64,000 nucleotides of DNA from Salinirussus salinus. Lineage in GTDB: Archaea; Halobacteriota; Halobacteria; Halobacteriales; Haloarculaceae. The DNA lies in NCBI RefSeq assembly GCF_009831455.1, contig NZ_WOWO01000002.1, positions 1,203,115 to 1,267,114 on the forward strand. Reading direction: 5' to 3'. Of the stretch, positions 51,605-61,101 are shown in pieces. Below the pieces are notes generated by a model. The model saw only the letters and a list, made by a program, of their open reading frames with translations, did not search any database and had not been told where the DNA came from. The stretch's first letter is position 1, and every line of letters begins with the position of its first letter. Both the position numbers and the translations under genes were made by a program.

Positions 51605-52596
51605 GCAGTCACCTCCGGCCCCGCGGCCGCAGCCTCTGCCAGCGCGTCCAGCTTGGCCTCGAACTTGTTGACCGGGAGGTAGAACAGCTCGGTGTTGGCA
51701 GTGGCGTAGACGGTTCCGAAGTCCTCGTTGGGCGTGCCCTCCTCGAACCACTCGACCCGCTCGCGGACCGTGTCGGGGCTCTCGACCAGCGTGTTCTGGC
51801 CGTCGACCAGGCCCAGCGCAACGTCGTCGGTGGTGCCGTACTCCTGGACGTTGTAGAGGTTGTCGTCGGCCTCGCTCACGAGGTCGTAGCCGAGCGCGTC
51901 GATGTCGGCGTCGAGGACGTGGGCGTGGGCCTTCTCGGTCAGCGCCCCCCAGTAGGGGTAGAGAACGACCTCGGCGTCGGCTGCGCCGGCGACGGTGTCG
52001 ATGGCCTCGCTGACCCGCTCGCCGGCCTCGCCCGGCGGCTCCGTGACGAGCGAGGGCGCCAGCAGAAAGAGCGTCTCCATGGGCGGGCACTCCCGGACCT
52101 CCGCGGCGAGGAAGTCGGCGACCGCGTCCAGGAACTCCGCCTCGTCGCCGTAGTGCTCGTCGGTGGCGAGGTCGGCGAGCGAGTACGGGTCCGGCAGGAC
52201 GCCCTGGAGCTGCTCGCTGGCGACGTCGACCGCATCGAGTTCGGCGGCCACGTCGCCGGTGGCCGACAGGTCACCGGTGACGACCGGCTCGCGGTAGAAG
52301 TTGTTGTTGTCGTAGTAGCGGACGATGCCGCGGGTCTCGACGGCGTCGTTGACCGCCAGCGGGTGGGCGAGCATGTCGTCCCACCGTAGCTGGCCCTCGA
52401 CGACCCGGTCGAGTCCCGCCTCCTGTTGGCGTTCGACAACCTCCGCGCGGGCCCGGTCGTAGGCCGCCGTGAGGTCCTCGCCCTCGTCGCCGCTGATCAG
52501 GTCCTCCTTCTGGCGGCCCTTCAGGTCCGCCAGTTCGTCTTTCGCCCAGTCGGGCAGCGGATACAGCCCGGGAGTGGTCGCAACCACGCGTGACAT
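51601..52596 (-). CDS. MetE-related protein, partner of the catalytic half
   Basis: A 331-aa protein with a UROD/MetE-like barrel (MSRVVATTPGLYPLPDWAK start; EGQLRWDDMLAHPL; GVLPDPYSLADLA). The zinc set of the neighbour is not seen. A pair of two MetE-like genes is common in haloarchaea and looks like the N- and C-terminal halves of MetE split in two. It may bind the methyl donor. Confidence 0.85.
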   Translation of the reverse strand: MSRVVATTPGLYPLPDWAKDELADLKGRQKEDLISGDEGEDLTAAYDRARAEVVERQQEAGLDRVVEGQLRWDDMLAHPLAVNDAVETRGIVRYYDNNNFYREPVVTGDLSATGDVAAELDAVDVASEQLQGVLPDPYSLADLATDEHYGDEAEFLDAVADFLAAEVRECPPMETLFLLAPSLVTEPPGEAGERVSEAIDTVAGAADAEVVLYPYWGALTEKAHAHVLDADIDALGYDLVSEADDNLYNVQEYGTTDDVALGLVDGQNTLVESPDTVRERVEWFEEGTPNEDFGTVYATANTELFYLPVNKFEAKLDALAEAAAAGPEVTA

Positions 52597-52622
52597 TACG
52601 TCCGGATACGCCAGCAGGTCGT

Positions 52623-53240
52623 TTAGGACTTCTGCATCCCCAGCTCGAGCACCACGAGTTCCTCGAACGGATACGACTCCGAGCGCACACGCTCGACAGT
52701 GAGTCCAGCCGCGGTCGCCCGCTCGCGGACCGCGTCCAGGCCGGTCAGCGTCGAGACGAGTAGGTAGGCCACCCCGTCGGGCGACAGCACCCGGCCGACG
52801 GAGTCCAAGAAGGGCTCGACGACCGCGCGGCCGTCCTCGCCGCCCGACAGCGCCCGCTCCATCGGGTCGTCCCACTCCAGTTCCGGCGGCGTCGGGAGGT
52901 AGGGGGGGTTGAACAGAACGGCGTCGAACGCGTCGTCGGGAAAGGGGTCGACGAGGTTCGCACGGATCACCTCGACCCCCGCCTCGCGGGCCTGCCGGCA
53001 GGCCTCGGCGGTGATATCGGTCCCGACGACGCGGGCGCCGGTCTCGTCTGCCACCCGGCGGGCGACGTAGCCCGACCCGACGCCGACCTCACAGACCAGG
53101 CCGCCGTCGATGCGGTCGACGGCCACCTCCGCGAGCAGCCGGGAGTCCTCGGCGGGCTGGTAGACCGTGTCGAGGTCGCGGCGGTCGGCCAGCCGGGGGC
53201 GGTCGGTCTCCGGGCCGTCAGCGTCGCCGCCGTCGGTCAC
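52623..53240 (-). CDS. HemK2/Mtq2-like release-factor methyltransferase
   Basis: A 205-aa SAM-dependent enzyme. EVGVGSGYVARR is the SAM site, GTDITAEA follows, and FNPPYLPTPPE is the NPPY motif of glutamine methyltransferases. Archaeal and eukaryotic relatives methylate the GGQ glutamine of release factor 1. It overlaps ksgA by 4 nt, in the usual order rpoF-DUF655-ksgA-hemK. Confidence 0.92.
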   Translation of the reverse strand: MTDGGDADGPETDRPRLADRRDLDTVYQPAEDSRLLAEVAVDRIDGGLVCEVGVGSGYVARRVADETGARVVGTDITAEACRQAREAGVEVIRANLVDPFPDDAFDAVLFNPPYLPTPPELEWDDPMERALSGGEDGRAVVEPFLDSVGRVLSPDGVAYLLVSTLTGLDAVRERATAAGLTVERVRSESYPFEELVVLELGMQKS

Positions 53241-54121
53241 GACGGTTCACCGACCTCCCAGGCCAGCGTGGCCAGGTCCGCGAAGGCCTCCGGCGGCAGC
53301 TCGCCCGCCCGCGCGCTCATGACGTCCTCGTCGGCGGCCGCGACGACGGCCTCCGGGTCACCCAGCCCCGAGATGTGGGCCGTGTTGCGGACGGCGTTGC
53401 GCATCGTTTTCCGGCGCTGGGTGAACACCGCCTTGAGAAACTGCAGGAAGAAGTCGCTACTCGGTACGTCGTAGGCCGGGTCGCGGGGCGTCGTCCGCAC
53501 GACGGCGCTCTCGACGGCCGGCTGCGGGTCGAAGGCCTCCGGGGGGATGGTCTCGACGAGTTCGACGTCGGCGTAGTGGTTCGCGGCGACGGAGAGCCGG
53601 CCGTAGTCGTCGTCCCCGGGACCGGCAGCCATCCGCTCGGCGAACTCCCGCTGGAAAGTGAGCACCAGCGGCCGGCCCAGCGGAAGTAAGCGGAAGGCGA
53701 GTTCGCTGGAGGGGCCGTAGGGCAGATTCGAGACGGAGGCGTCAAAGTCCGGCAAGTCGACCGCCAGGGCGTCGCCCTCGAGGACGGTCAGCCGACCGGC
53801 GGCGACCTCGTCGGCGAACTCCTCGCGGAGGAAGGCCGCGAGGTCGGGGTCGCGCTCGACCGCCGTGACGCGCCCGAGCGCGAGCAGCCGGTCGGTCAGC
53901 GCGCCCGTCCCGGCGCCGATTTCGAGGACGTGGTCGGCGGCGGTCCGAAGGTAGCCCGGCAGGCGGTCGAGCACCCGGTCGTCGACCAGGAAGTGCTGGT
54001 CCTTCCGCGGGTCGCCGTGGACGCCCGCCCGAGCCCGGAGAGCGTCGGGGTCGCGGGAACGGCGGGCGCCCGTCCCCCGGTTTCCGTCCGTGTCGCGGTC
54101 CCCGTCTGTCCCCTGGGTCAT
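53237..54121 (-). CDS. ksgA: 16S rRNA dimethyladenosine transferase KsgA/Dim1
   Basis: A 294-aa enzyme that dimethylates two adjacent adenosines near the 3' end of 16S rRNA. KDQHFLVDDRVLDRL, LEIGAGTGALTDRLL (SAM loop) and SNLPYGPSSELAF (NLPY) are clear. A 40-residue hydrophilic N-terminal stretch rich in Asp/Arg/Gly precedes the core. It overlaps the DUF655 gene upstream by 4 nt. Confidence 0.95.
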   Translation of the reverse strand: MTQGTDGDRDTDGNRGTGARRSRDPDALRARAGVHGDPRKDQHFLVDDRVLDRLPGYLRTAADHVLEIGAGTGALTDRLLALGRVTAVERDPDLAAFLREEFADEVAAGRLTVLEGDALAVDLPDFDASVSNLPYGPSSELAFRLLPLGRPLVLTFQREFAERMAAGPGDDDYGRLSVAANHYADVELVETIPPEAFDPQPAVESAVVRTTPRDPAYDVPSSDFFLQFLKAVFTQRRKTMRNAVRNTAHISGLGDPEAVVAAADEDVMSARAGELPPEAFADLATLAWEVGEPS

Positions 54122-54696
54122 TCGCCTCCCTCGCCGTCTTCCCGGCGGGCGAAGGTGCGGTACTTGAGGTCGTCCTCCCGGACCTCCTCGAGGATGCGCT
54201 CGACGAGCACCTCGTCGGGGCCGTGGAGGCCGCTGACCCGTGCTTCGAGGTCCTCGAAGCCCTCGAAGGGGCGGCGCTTGCGCTCGTCGAGGATGGCGTT
54301 GCGGAGTTTCTTCCCGATGCCGGGCAGGAGGTTGAGCTGGTGGAGCCGGAGGGTGATCGGCTGGGCGTCGTTGTAGAAGTCGACGAAGCGGTCCTCCTCG
54401 GCGGCGACGAGTTCCTCGACGGCGTAGTCCAGTTCCGACTGCGCGCCACCCGGGAGGTCCCCGTACTCGACCTCGTGGAACCGCTCGACGCCGGGTGCGT
54501 CGTCGAGCGCGACCCGGTCGCCGATGGTGAACTCGGGGTCGTCGACGACGACCTCGTACAGCCGGAAGTCGGCGACGTCGAGCGCGTAGACGAGCGGCTG
54601 TTTCTGGTACTGTGGCCGGTCGTCCTCGGTGCGCCCGTGTGGCAGGTAGTCGAGGACCACCGCCTCGTGCCCGCCGGCGTCGCGCTCGTCGGTCAT
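54118..54696 (-). CDS. DUF655 RNA-binding protein
   Basis: A 192-aa protein. VLDYLPHGR and DRPQYQKQPLVYALD form the S1-like start; QLNLLPGIGKKLRNAILDERKRRPFEGFEDLEAR is a helix-hairpin-helix part. DUF655 genes sit between rpoF and ksgA in most archaea and are taken as RNA- or ribosome-linked, without proven role. Confidence 0.93.
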   Translation of the reverse strand: MTDERDAGGHEAVVLDYLPHGRTEDDRPQYQKQPLVYALDVADFRLYEVVVDDPEFTIGDRVALDDAPGVERFHEVEYGDLPGGAQSELDYAVEELVAAEEDRFVDFYNDAQPITLRLHQLNLLPGIGKKLRNAILDERKRRPFEGFEDLEARVSGLHGPDEVLVERILEEVREDDLKYRTFARREDGEGGE

Positions 54697-54745
54697 GCCT
54701 GTGAAGTAGGGGAACAGGCAACTTAAACCCCGGCAGCCCGCCGGG

Positions 54746-55102
54746 TCAGGCGTACTGCTTGACGACGTTGAGGATCTCGTCGAGTTCCTCGCCCGACAGT
54801 GAGAACCGCTCCTGGGCGTAGACCGCGCGGAGTTCGTCCCGGTCGCGGGGCTTGAGGTCGACGATCTTGTGGGCGGTGGCCTCGTCGACCTTCTCCAGCT
54901 CCAGGAGGTCGGCGACGAACTGGCGGGCCTCCTCGGGCTCCAGCATGGCAAACCGGTTGACGTGCTCGACAGCCCGGGCGAGTTCGTAGCGCATCTCCCG
55001 GTCCTCGTCGGCGGCCCGCTCGGTCTCCAGCCCCTCAAGGATCTCCTTGGTCTCCGCGATAGTGAGATACTCCTCGTCGACTTTGTCCTTGAAGATAGTC
55101 AT
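54746..55102 (-). CDS. rpoF: RNA polymerase subunit F (Rpo4/Rpb4)
   Basis: A 118-aa subunit of the Rpo4/Rpo7 stalk. TIFKDKVDEEYLTIAETKEIL and the C-terminal HRDC-like LSGEELDEILNVVKQY are typical. In most archaea rpl21e directly precedes it; here rpl21e is 1.9 kb upstream, behind an inserted acyl-CoA ligase gene. Confidence 0.95.
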   Translation of the reverse strand: MTIFKDKVDEEYLTIAETKEILEGLETERAADEDREMRYELARAVEHVNRFAMLEPEEARQFVADLLELEKVDEATAHKIVDLKPRDRDELRAVYAQERFSLSGEELDEILNVVKQYA

Positions 55103-55237
55103 AGCGGCTCATACAGCCCTGCGTGTTGTAAAGCTCTCGATACACGCCGCGTCCGGAGGGGAGCGGCGGGGCGGGAGGCCCGCGGGGAATCCAGGTTTTC
55201 CAAAACAGTCAGGTGAGACCGGGGCGAAGGGGGGAGT

Positions 55238-56908
55238 ATGCCCGGGGGAACAGACCAGACCCTGCGACCGTTCCTGTGGCGCGCGGAGAGGATGTATCCG
55301 GACACGGAGATCGTCTCCCGCACCCACGACGGGACCGAGCGGTACACATACGACGAGTACGGCGACCGGGCGGCACAGCTCGCCCACGCGATGGACGGGA
55401 CGGGCGTCCCCGAGGGCGAGCGGGTGGGGACGTTCTGCTGGAACCACCACCGCCACTTCGAGACCTACTTCGCCATCCCGACGACTGGCCGGCAACTTCA
55501 CACGATCAATCCACTCCTGCCCGACGAGCACATCCAGTATATCGTCCAGAACGCGGGCGACCGGATCATCTTCCTCGACCCCTCGCTGGCCGAGAAACTG
55601 GCCGGCGCCTACGAGGAAGAGGCCTTCGAGACCGTCGAACAGTTCGTCGTCATGGGCTCGGAGGTCCCCGACGTGGACCTCGACGCGGTCGACTACGAGT
55701 CGTTCATCGACGGCCACGACACGAGCTACGACTGGCCGGTCGTCGGCGAGGAGACCCCCGCGGGGATGTGTTACACCTCGGGGACGACGGGCAAGCCCAA
55801 GGGCGTCGAGTACACCCAGAAGATGCTCTGGAGCCACACGATGGCGACGATGAGTCCCCAGGGGCTGGGCATCAGCGACGACGACGTCGTGATGCCGGTG
55901 GTGCCGATGTTCCACGTCAACGCCTGGGGGATGCCCTTCACGACGACGGCGGCGGGCGCGAAACACGTCTATCCCGGCCCGTCGCCGGAGCCGGAGGACC
56001 TCGCGACCCTGATCGAGGAGGAGGGGGTGACCGTCACCGCCGGCGTCCCGACGGTCTGGCTGGGCCTCCAGGAGTACATCCAGGCGGGCAACGACGTCGA
56101 CCTGTCCTCGCTGGAGTCGGTGATCATCGGCGGCTCGGCCGCCCCGAAAGCGATGATCGAGTGGTTCGACGACCGCGGCGTCACGGTCGACCACGCCTGG
56201 GGGATGACCGAGATGAGCCCGATCGGGAGCGTCTCCCGCCTCAAAAGCGGGCTCGCCGAGGAGCTCTCCTACGAGGAGCAGATCGACAAGCGCGCCAAGC
56301 AGGGACTGATGGTCCCCGGCCTAGAGTTCAAGGTCGTCGACGACGAGGGCGAGGAGGTGCCCTGGAACGGTGAGGACTTCGGCGAACTCCACATCCGCGG
56401 CCCCTGGGTCACCCAGGAGTACTTCAAACGTCCCGAGGCGAACGAGGAGGACTTCGAGGACGACGAGGGCGGCCGGTGGCTCAAGACCGGCGACGTCGTC
56501 ACCGTCGACGAGGACGGTTACATCAAGATCGTCGACCGAGCCAAGGACGTCATCAAGTCCGGCGGGGAGTGGATCTCCAGTGTCGAACTGGAAAACGCCA
56601 TCATGGCCCACGACGACGTGACCGAGGCCGCCGTCGTCGGCGTCCCCCACGAGCGCTGGCAGGAGCGCCCCGTCGCCTTCATCGTCCCGGCGGAGGGCGT
56701 CGACCCCGACGAGCTCGAGGCCGAGGTCATGGAGATGCTCGGCGAGGAGTACCCCAAGTGGTGGCTGCCCGACGACCTCATCCAGATCGACGAGGTGCCG
56801 AAGACCGCGACCGGGAAGTTCTCGAAGAAGGACCTGCGCGAGGAGTACGCCGACGAGTCACTCGTCGAGGGGCAGGTGCCCGAAGAGGCCGCCCCGGACG
56901 ACGACTGA
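55238..56908 (+). CDS. acyl-CoA ligase (AMP-forming)
   Basis: A 556-aa fatty- or aryl-acid:CoA ligase of the ANL superfamily. CYTSGTTGKPKGVEYTQ is the phosphate loop, WGMTEMSP the A5-type motif, WLKTGDVVTVDEDGYIKIVDRAKD the hinge region, and TATGKFSKKDLREEY carries the catalytic Lys. It activates a carboxylic acid to acyl-CoA. The gene sits on the opposite strand between rpl21e and rpoF, splitting a normally joined pair. Confidence 0.94.
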   Translation: MPGGTDQTLRPFLWRAERMYPDTEIVSRTHDGTERYTYDEYGDRAAQLAHAMDGTGVPEGERVGTFCWNHHRHFETYFAIPTTGRQLHTINPLLPDEHIQYIVQNAGDRIIFLDPSLAEKLAGAYEEEAFETVEQFVVMGSEVPDVDLDAVDYESFIDGHDTSYDWPVVGEETPAGMCYTSGTTGKPKGVEYTQKMLWSHTMATMSPQGLGISDDDVVMPVVPMFHVNAWGMPFTTTAAGAKHVYPGPSPEPEDLATLIEEEGVTVTAGVPTVWLGLQEYIQAGNDVDLSSLESVIIGGSAAPKAMIEWFDDRGVTVDHAWGMTEMSPIGSVSRLKSGLAEELSYEEQIDKRAKQGLMVPGLEFKVVDDEGEEVPWNGEDFGELHIRGPWVTQEYFKRPEANEEDFEDDEGGRWLKTGDVVTVDEDGYIKIVDRAKDVIKSGGEWISSVELENAIMAHDDVTEAAVVGVPHERWQERPVAFIVPAEGVDPDELEAEVMEMLGEEYPKWWLPDDLIQIDEVPKTATGKFSKKDLREEYADESLVEGQVPEEAAPDDD

Positions 56909-56993
56909 CCGGCCGGCCTGTCGCCACCGGTCACAGGCTTCACTGGTCACGCGACGTCCGGAAAGCAACAGCAACGGAAGCGCAGAAAGCGGA

Positions 56994-57284
56994 TTACTCG
57001 GCGGCGACGAGGTGGGCGGGCCGGGCGATGAGCGTCTTCTCCTTGCCGCCGTCGACGACCTCGACCTTGTAGGCCTCGCCCTGCTGGCCGACGACAGTGC
57101 CGGTCTGTCCGGCGAACCGGGGGTGGTACTGACCCTCCTGAACGCTCGGGTCGAGCTTCAGGTGGACCGTGTCGCCGGCCTCGAACCGTTCGGTGGTCTG
57201 CTGGGGCGGGGACATCCCCCGCTCCCGGGCGTCGTTTTTCAGCTTGTTCCGCGTTCCCTGGCGTGGTCCGTTGGAGTCGGGCAT
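56994..57284 (-). CDS. rpl21e: ribosomal protein L21e
   Basis: A 96-aa large-subunit protein. [20 protein letters not shown] and the KOW-like [30 protein letters not shown] are diagnostic. The start at 57284 (MPDSNGP) is the family one. It is followed on the same strand not by rpoF but by a convergent acyl-CoA ligase. Confidence 0.96.
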   Translation of the reverse strand: MPDSNGPRQGTRNKLKNDARERGMSPPQQTTERFEAGDTVHLKLDPSVQEGQYHPRFAGQTGTVVGQQGEAYKVEVVDGGKEKTLIARPAHLVAAE

Positions 57285-57351
57285 TGACGTGAGTTGAGCG
57301 GTCGAACGGATAAAGGAAGCGTTCCGCGGTTGCAGCGACACCGGAACGGCG

Positions 57352-57618
57352 CTACAGCCGGCCGACGTCGCCGACCTCGACGCTCTCGACGTCCTCGACC
57401 TCGGCGAAGGCCTCCTCGACGGCTTCGGTGCCGCCGGCCTCGTCCGGGACGATCACCGTCGGGAGCAGGGCGACCAGCCCGAAGGCGACGTCGTCGCGCT
57501 TGAACCCCTGGATCTGGGCGCCCTCCGGCAGGGCCGCCTCCAGGCGCTCCTGGAGCGCGTCGAGGTCGACTTCGGGGCTCTCCGGCATGACCTTGATCTG
57601 AGCTGCGACCTTCCCCAT
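57352..57618 (-). CDS. ef1b: translation elongation factor aEF-1 beta
   Basis: An 88-aa guanine-nucleotide exchange factor for aEF-1 alpha. [19 protein letters not shown] and the late [21 protein letters not shown] are family text; length is standard. It is coupled with the zinc-ribbon gene upstream (stop to start only 2 nt). Confidence 0.95.
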   Translation of the reverse strand: MGKVAAQIKVMPESPEVDLDALQERLEAALPEGAQIQGFKRDDVAFGLVALLPTVIVPDEAGGTEAVEEAFAEVEDVESVEVGDVGRL

Positions 57619-57620
57619 GG

Positions 57621-57800
57621 TTACGGCCCCGTGAATCCGCAGTCAGGACACTCGTAGAGGTTGCTCTGCTTGCGGCACTTGGCACACCGGTAGACCTGGT
57701 GGCCACACTCGGGACACGCGAAGGCCGCCGCGTTCGTCCCGGCGATGTTGATGCCACAGGAGATGCACTTCTGGGCGCGTTTCCCCTCGCTTTGGCTCAT
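57621..57800 (-). CDS. small zinc-ribbon protein, HVO_2753 type
   Basis: A 59-aa protein with four CxxC motifs (CISC, CPEC, CAKC, CPDC), thus two zinc sites. It directly precedes the aEF-1 beta gene, as is usual in archaea. The homologue in Haloferax volcanii is a known small zinc-finger protein affecting swarming and biofilm formation (as I recall). Too small for other domains. Confidence 0.93.
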   Translation of the reverse strand: MSQSEGKRAQKCISCGINIAGTNAAAFACPECGHQVYRCAKCRKQSNLYECPDCGFTGP

Positions 57801-57954
57801 ACCCCACTTACGTCGTCGCCGGCTTTTAACCGTTGTTATACGGACGGACGTTCCTCCCGTCTGACCCCGAGGTGGACACTCCCCCGCCCCCGACGCCGCC
57901 GGCCGCGCGGACGGAACGATTTTAGTGAGCGTCGCGAGTGTGTCCGAGTGTGGT

Positions 57955-58821
57955 ATGACACGACGTGACATTACCCGCCGCGAGATAGCCGACGGGCTCC
58001 ACCTGCTGCAGGGCTGTGTCGTCCCCGAGCAGGTGCAGGCCCGGATGGACGCGACGGACGAGCCGCCGCCGTGGTACGACCCCGCGGGCGAGGTCCACGC
58101 ACAGTTCAACGCCTACCTGTTCGCGGGCGAGGAGACGCTGCTGTTCGACACGCTGCCCCCGAACATGCGCGAGGACGTCCTCGACGCGCTGGGTGGGGTT
58201 CTCGACGACCGTGGGCTCGACTATCTGGTGGTCTCGCACCCGGAAGCCCCCCACGGGGGGAACGCCGGCGCCATCCTCGACGCGTATCCGGACGCGGAGC
58301 TGCTGGTCCCCGAGACCGACGAACTCCACGACCTCGCGCTGGGGTCGGCCGTCGAGGAACACGCGGAGGTGACCGACGGCGACGAACTCGACCTCGGCAG
58401 CCACGCCGTCGAGTTCTGCCGGTCCCCGATGTTCGACCTCGCGGCGACGACCTGGATGTACGAGCGGGAGACGGGGGCGCTGTTCACCGTCGACGCCTAC
58501 GGCAACGCCCACTCGGCGGGCGCGGGCGAGTGCGGCCGGTTCGTCGACGAGATGACTGACGACCCGGAGGCGTTCACGACGCAGCGCTGGCTGGGCTTTC
58601 ACAGCCACACCTTCCCGTGGTTCGCGTACGTCGAGCCCGAGCGGCTGGCCGCCGAAATCGAGGTACTGGTCGACCGGTTCGACCCGGAGCTGGTCGCGCC
58701 GGCCCACGGCGCGCCCATCCGAGAGGACGCCGTCGGCTACCTCCGGCGGCTGGTACCGGTCATCGAGCGGATCAGCGACCTCGGCCTGGGTCAGGACGTC
58801 CGGGTGAGGGAGCTCGCATGA
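57955..58821 (+). CDS. MBL-fold protein, flavodiiron-like
   Basis: A 288-aa protein. [10 protein letters not shown] occupies the place of HxExDH of flavodiiron oxygen reductases; later [24 protein letters not shown] and VAPAHGAPI match that family's core. The flavodoxin domain is missing. The ATG at 57955 is chosen; GATTTTAGTG upstream is a TATA-like box. It overlaps the next MBL gene by 4 nt. Confidence 0.85.
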   Translation: MTRRDITRREIADGLHLLQGCVVPEQVQARMDATDEPPPWYDPAGEVHAQFNAYLFAGEETLLFDTLPPNMREDVLDALGGVLDDRGLDYLVVSHPEAPHGGNAGAILDAYPDAELLVPETDELHDLALGSAVEEHAEVTDGDELDLGSHAVEFCRSPMFDLAATTWMYERETGALFTVDAYGNAHSAGAGECGRFVDEMTDDPEAFTTQRWLGFHSHTFPWFAYVEPERLAAEIEVLVDRFDPELVAPAHGAPIREDAVGYLRRLVPVIERISDLGLGQDVRVRELA

Positions 58822-59567
58822 ACGTCCAGCTCGCCGAGGACGTCCACTGGGTCGGAACCTGCGAGGACGCCGACTCGGGTCGACACGTCCACGTCTCGGT
58901 GTACCTCATCGATGCGGGCGACGAGTACGTTCTCGTCGACGCCGGTCCGCCCCACGAGACGGACATCGACACGGAAGTCGACCGGCTCACCGGCGGCGCG
59001 GGGGTCGACACCCTGCTGTTGACCCACACGAACATGCCACACACCGGCCACGCCCACGAGTACGCCGACCGCGGGGTCCGGGTCCTCTCGGCGACGGACA
59101 TCCCCGAGGAGTTCGGCGGCTACGGCGAGCTCTGGAACCGCGACGAGACGGTCGAACTCGCCGGCCGGGAATTCAGCTTCCCGAAGCCGCCGATGACCGA
59201 CCACGTCTACAGCCTCTGGCTCTACGACCGCGACTCCGGCGTGCTGTTCTCCTCGGAGGCGCTGGGCAACTACCACTCCCCGGGCCGGTGCGAGGCGGTC
59301 TGGGACGAGTCAGGCGGCGAGGTATCCCGGGCGGAGGTCGAGGCCTACGTGCGCGACCGGCTCCCCTGGGTCCGGTACGTCGCCCCGGAGAAGCTGGAGT
59401 CGACACTCCGGGACCGGCTCGCCGGCTACGACGTCTCGTACGTCGCTCCCGGCCACGGGACCCCAGTGGCGGGCGAGCAGCTCGAGGCCTACCTCGACCG
59501 GCTGATGGACGTCGTCAGGGAGGTGGCCGGGGAGTGGAGCGGGCCCCAGGAGCCAGGGACCCCCTGA
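58818..59567 (+). CDS. MBL-fold protein, paralogue of the preceding gene
   Basis: A 249-aa paralogue of the gene before it (compare the shared YVxPExL and VAPGHGTPV parts). The metal motif is altered: THTNMPHTGH replaces HxHxDH/HxExDH, so Glu/Asp and one His are changed and a second metal may not bind. The two genes are translationally coupled and could form a heteromer in which one subunit is not catalytic. Confidence 0.85.
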   Translation: MNVQLAEDVHWVGTCEDADSGRHVHVSVYLIDAGDEYVLVDAGPPHETDIDTEVDRLTGGAGVDTLLLTHTNMPHTGHAHEYADRGVRVLSATDIPEEFGGYGELWNRDETVELAGREFSFPKPPMTDHVYSLWLYDRDSGVLFSSEALGNYHSPGRCEAVWDESGGEVSRAEVEAYVRDRLPWVRYVAPEKLESTLRDRLAGYDVSYVAPGHGTPVAGEQLEAYLDRLMDVVREVAGEWSGPQEPGTP

Positions 59568-59608
59568 GAACGCCTCGCGGCCGAGCGCTCCGTAGGCGCC
59601 CCGCGTCC

Positions 59609-60187
59609 TCAGCTCCCGGGGAGGATGTCGCCCAGCGCCGCCCCGATACTCATCGGGAACCAGGCGACGACGACGTTGGCCATCGCAAGCATCGGTTCGG
59701 TCCAGTCGACCCGGCCCCACGCGGTCAGGAGGATCGCCGCGGTCAGCAGCGAGACCGCCGCCACGCCGAGCAGGCGGCGAGGAACGATACCGAGAAAGGG
59801 GCGGTGGATCCGGATGTCCTGGAAGTCCGCGACGTAGAGAATGCCGACCAGCAGCGCGACGGTGAAGACGGCGGTCCCCGCGAGCAGGGGCGGGCGTGCG
59901 GCCAGGAACGCGCCGACCTCGCCGGTCCCCCCCTCGACGGCCATCGGAACGCCGAACAGCAGGCTGCCGAGCACCCCCTCGGCGAGGTCGGCCCGGTCGT
60001 ACCCCCAGATGACACGGCCGAAGCTCCCGCCCGAGCGGCTCGCCTCCGCCGCGGCCCGCATCGTCTCCTGGACCTGTTCGCGGGCGGCCTCGGTCTGGAC
60101 GAGCTCCTCGAGCTCCTCCAGTTCGTCGAACAGGTCACCCATATCGACGTCGGCGTCCGTGTCCAAGTCCACGTCGCGCTCGGCCAT
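59609..60187 (-). CDS. DUF2391/TIGR02587-like membrane protein
   Basis: A 192-aa protein. An acidic N-terminal helix (residues 1-45) precedes GYDRADLAEGVLGSLLFGVPMAVEGG, a conserved patch, then four helices. Ends with PMSIGAALGDILPG. Function unknown. Confidence 0.78.
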   Translation of the reverse strand: MAERDVDLDTDADVDMGDLFDELEELEELVQTEAAREQVQETMRAAAEASRSGGSFGRVIWGYDRADLAEGVLGSLLFGVPMAVEGGTGEVGAFLAARPPLLAGTAVFTVALLVGILYVADFQDIRIHRPFLGIVPRRLLGVAAVSLLTAAILLTAWGRVDWTEPMLAMANVVVAWFPMSIGAALGDILPGS

Positions 60188-60289
60188 GCGGGCACGTCCG
60201 CGCCGGGGGTGGTAAAGCTGACCCCCGGACCCGCGACCGGAGCGGACGCTCCGTGCGGCCGGTGTCTCGCGGCGAGCGCCGGCTCGCGG

Positions 60290-60964
60290 CTACCGGTCGG
60301 GGCAGTAGCCGGGTGCGTCGGCGATCAGCCCGTCGGCGCCCGCCCCGGCCAGCGCCGTGGCGACCTCCCGCGACCGGACCGTCCAGGCGTTCACGTCAAG
60401 GCCGGCCTCCCGCGCCCGCCGGACGAAGTCAGCGTCACACAGCGAGTGATGCGGGTGGACCGCCACGCAGTCGAGCCGGCGGGCGCGGTCGAGGGCCCCG
60501 TCCGGGTCCTCGGCGAAGAGGAGTGCTGCCTCCCCGCCGTGCTCCCGGACCTCCTCGGCGGCGGCGGGGTCGAACGCGGAGTACCACGCGTCGACCCCAG
60601 CCTGGTCGGCGAGTTCGAGTGCGTCGGCGGCGAGGCCGCGCTCCTTGAGTTCGACGTTCAGCGGGGCAGCCGTGGCCTCGGACACCTCGGCGAGGGTGGG
60701 GACGCCCGCGCCGGTGTCGAGGACGTCCAGCCCGCGCAGCTCGGGCAGTGTGAGGTCCGCGACCCGGCCGGTCCCGTCGCTGACGCGGTCGACGGTCCCG
60801 TCGTGAATGACGACGAGTTCGCCCGAGCCACACCGCCGGACGTCGACCTCGACGGCGTCGGCAGGCCCGGCCGCGCCGGGTCCCGTGCCGCCGGCTGCCC
60901 GGACGGCCACGAGCGTGTTCTCCGGGTTGGTCTCCGCGAAGCCGCGGTGGGCGATGCAGTCCAT
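60290..60964 (-). CDS. glycerophosphodiester phosphodiesterase
   Basis: A 224-aa TIM-barrel enzyme cleaving glycerophosphodiesters. AHRGFAETNPENT holds the active His and ligands; VEVDVRR and VVIHDGTVDR follow, with VELKERG on the next strand. No signal peptide, so cytosolic. It could recycle lipid headgroups. Confidence 0.93.
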   Translation of the reverse strand: MDCIAHRGFAETNPENTLVAVRAAGGTGPGAAGPADAVEVDVRRCGSGELVVIHDGTVDRVSDGTGRVADLTLPELRGLDVLDTGAGVPTLAEVSEATAAPLNVELKERGLAADALELADQAGVDAWYSAFDPAAAEEVREHGGEAALLFAEDPDGALDRARRLDCVAVHPHHSLCDADFVRRAREAGLDVNAWTVRSREVATALAGAGADGLIADAPGYCPDR

Positions 60965-61101
60965 GCACGGATCCGGGGGCGGGGGCAGTCGGGCGTTTCG
61001 GTCCCGTGGAGTGTGGGGAGTCAGCCCCGTGAGACCCGTACAGGGGACGGAGCGATGGCGGTGGGGCGGCTTTTTTGGTCGTACGGGCCGTCGTAGGTTC
61101 C

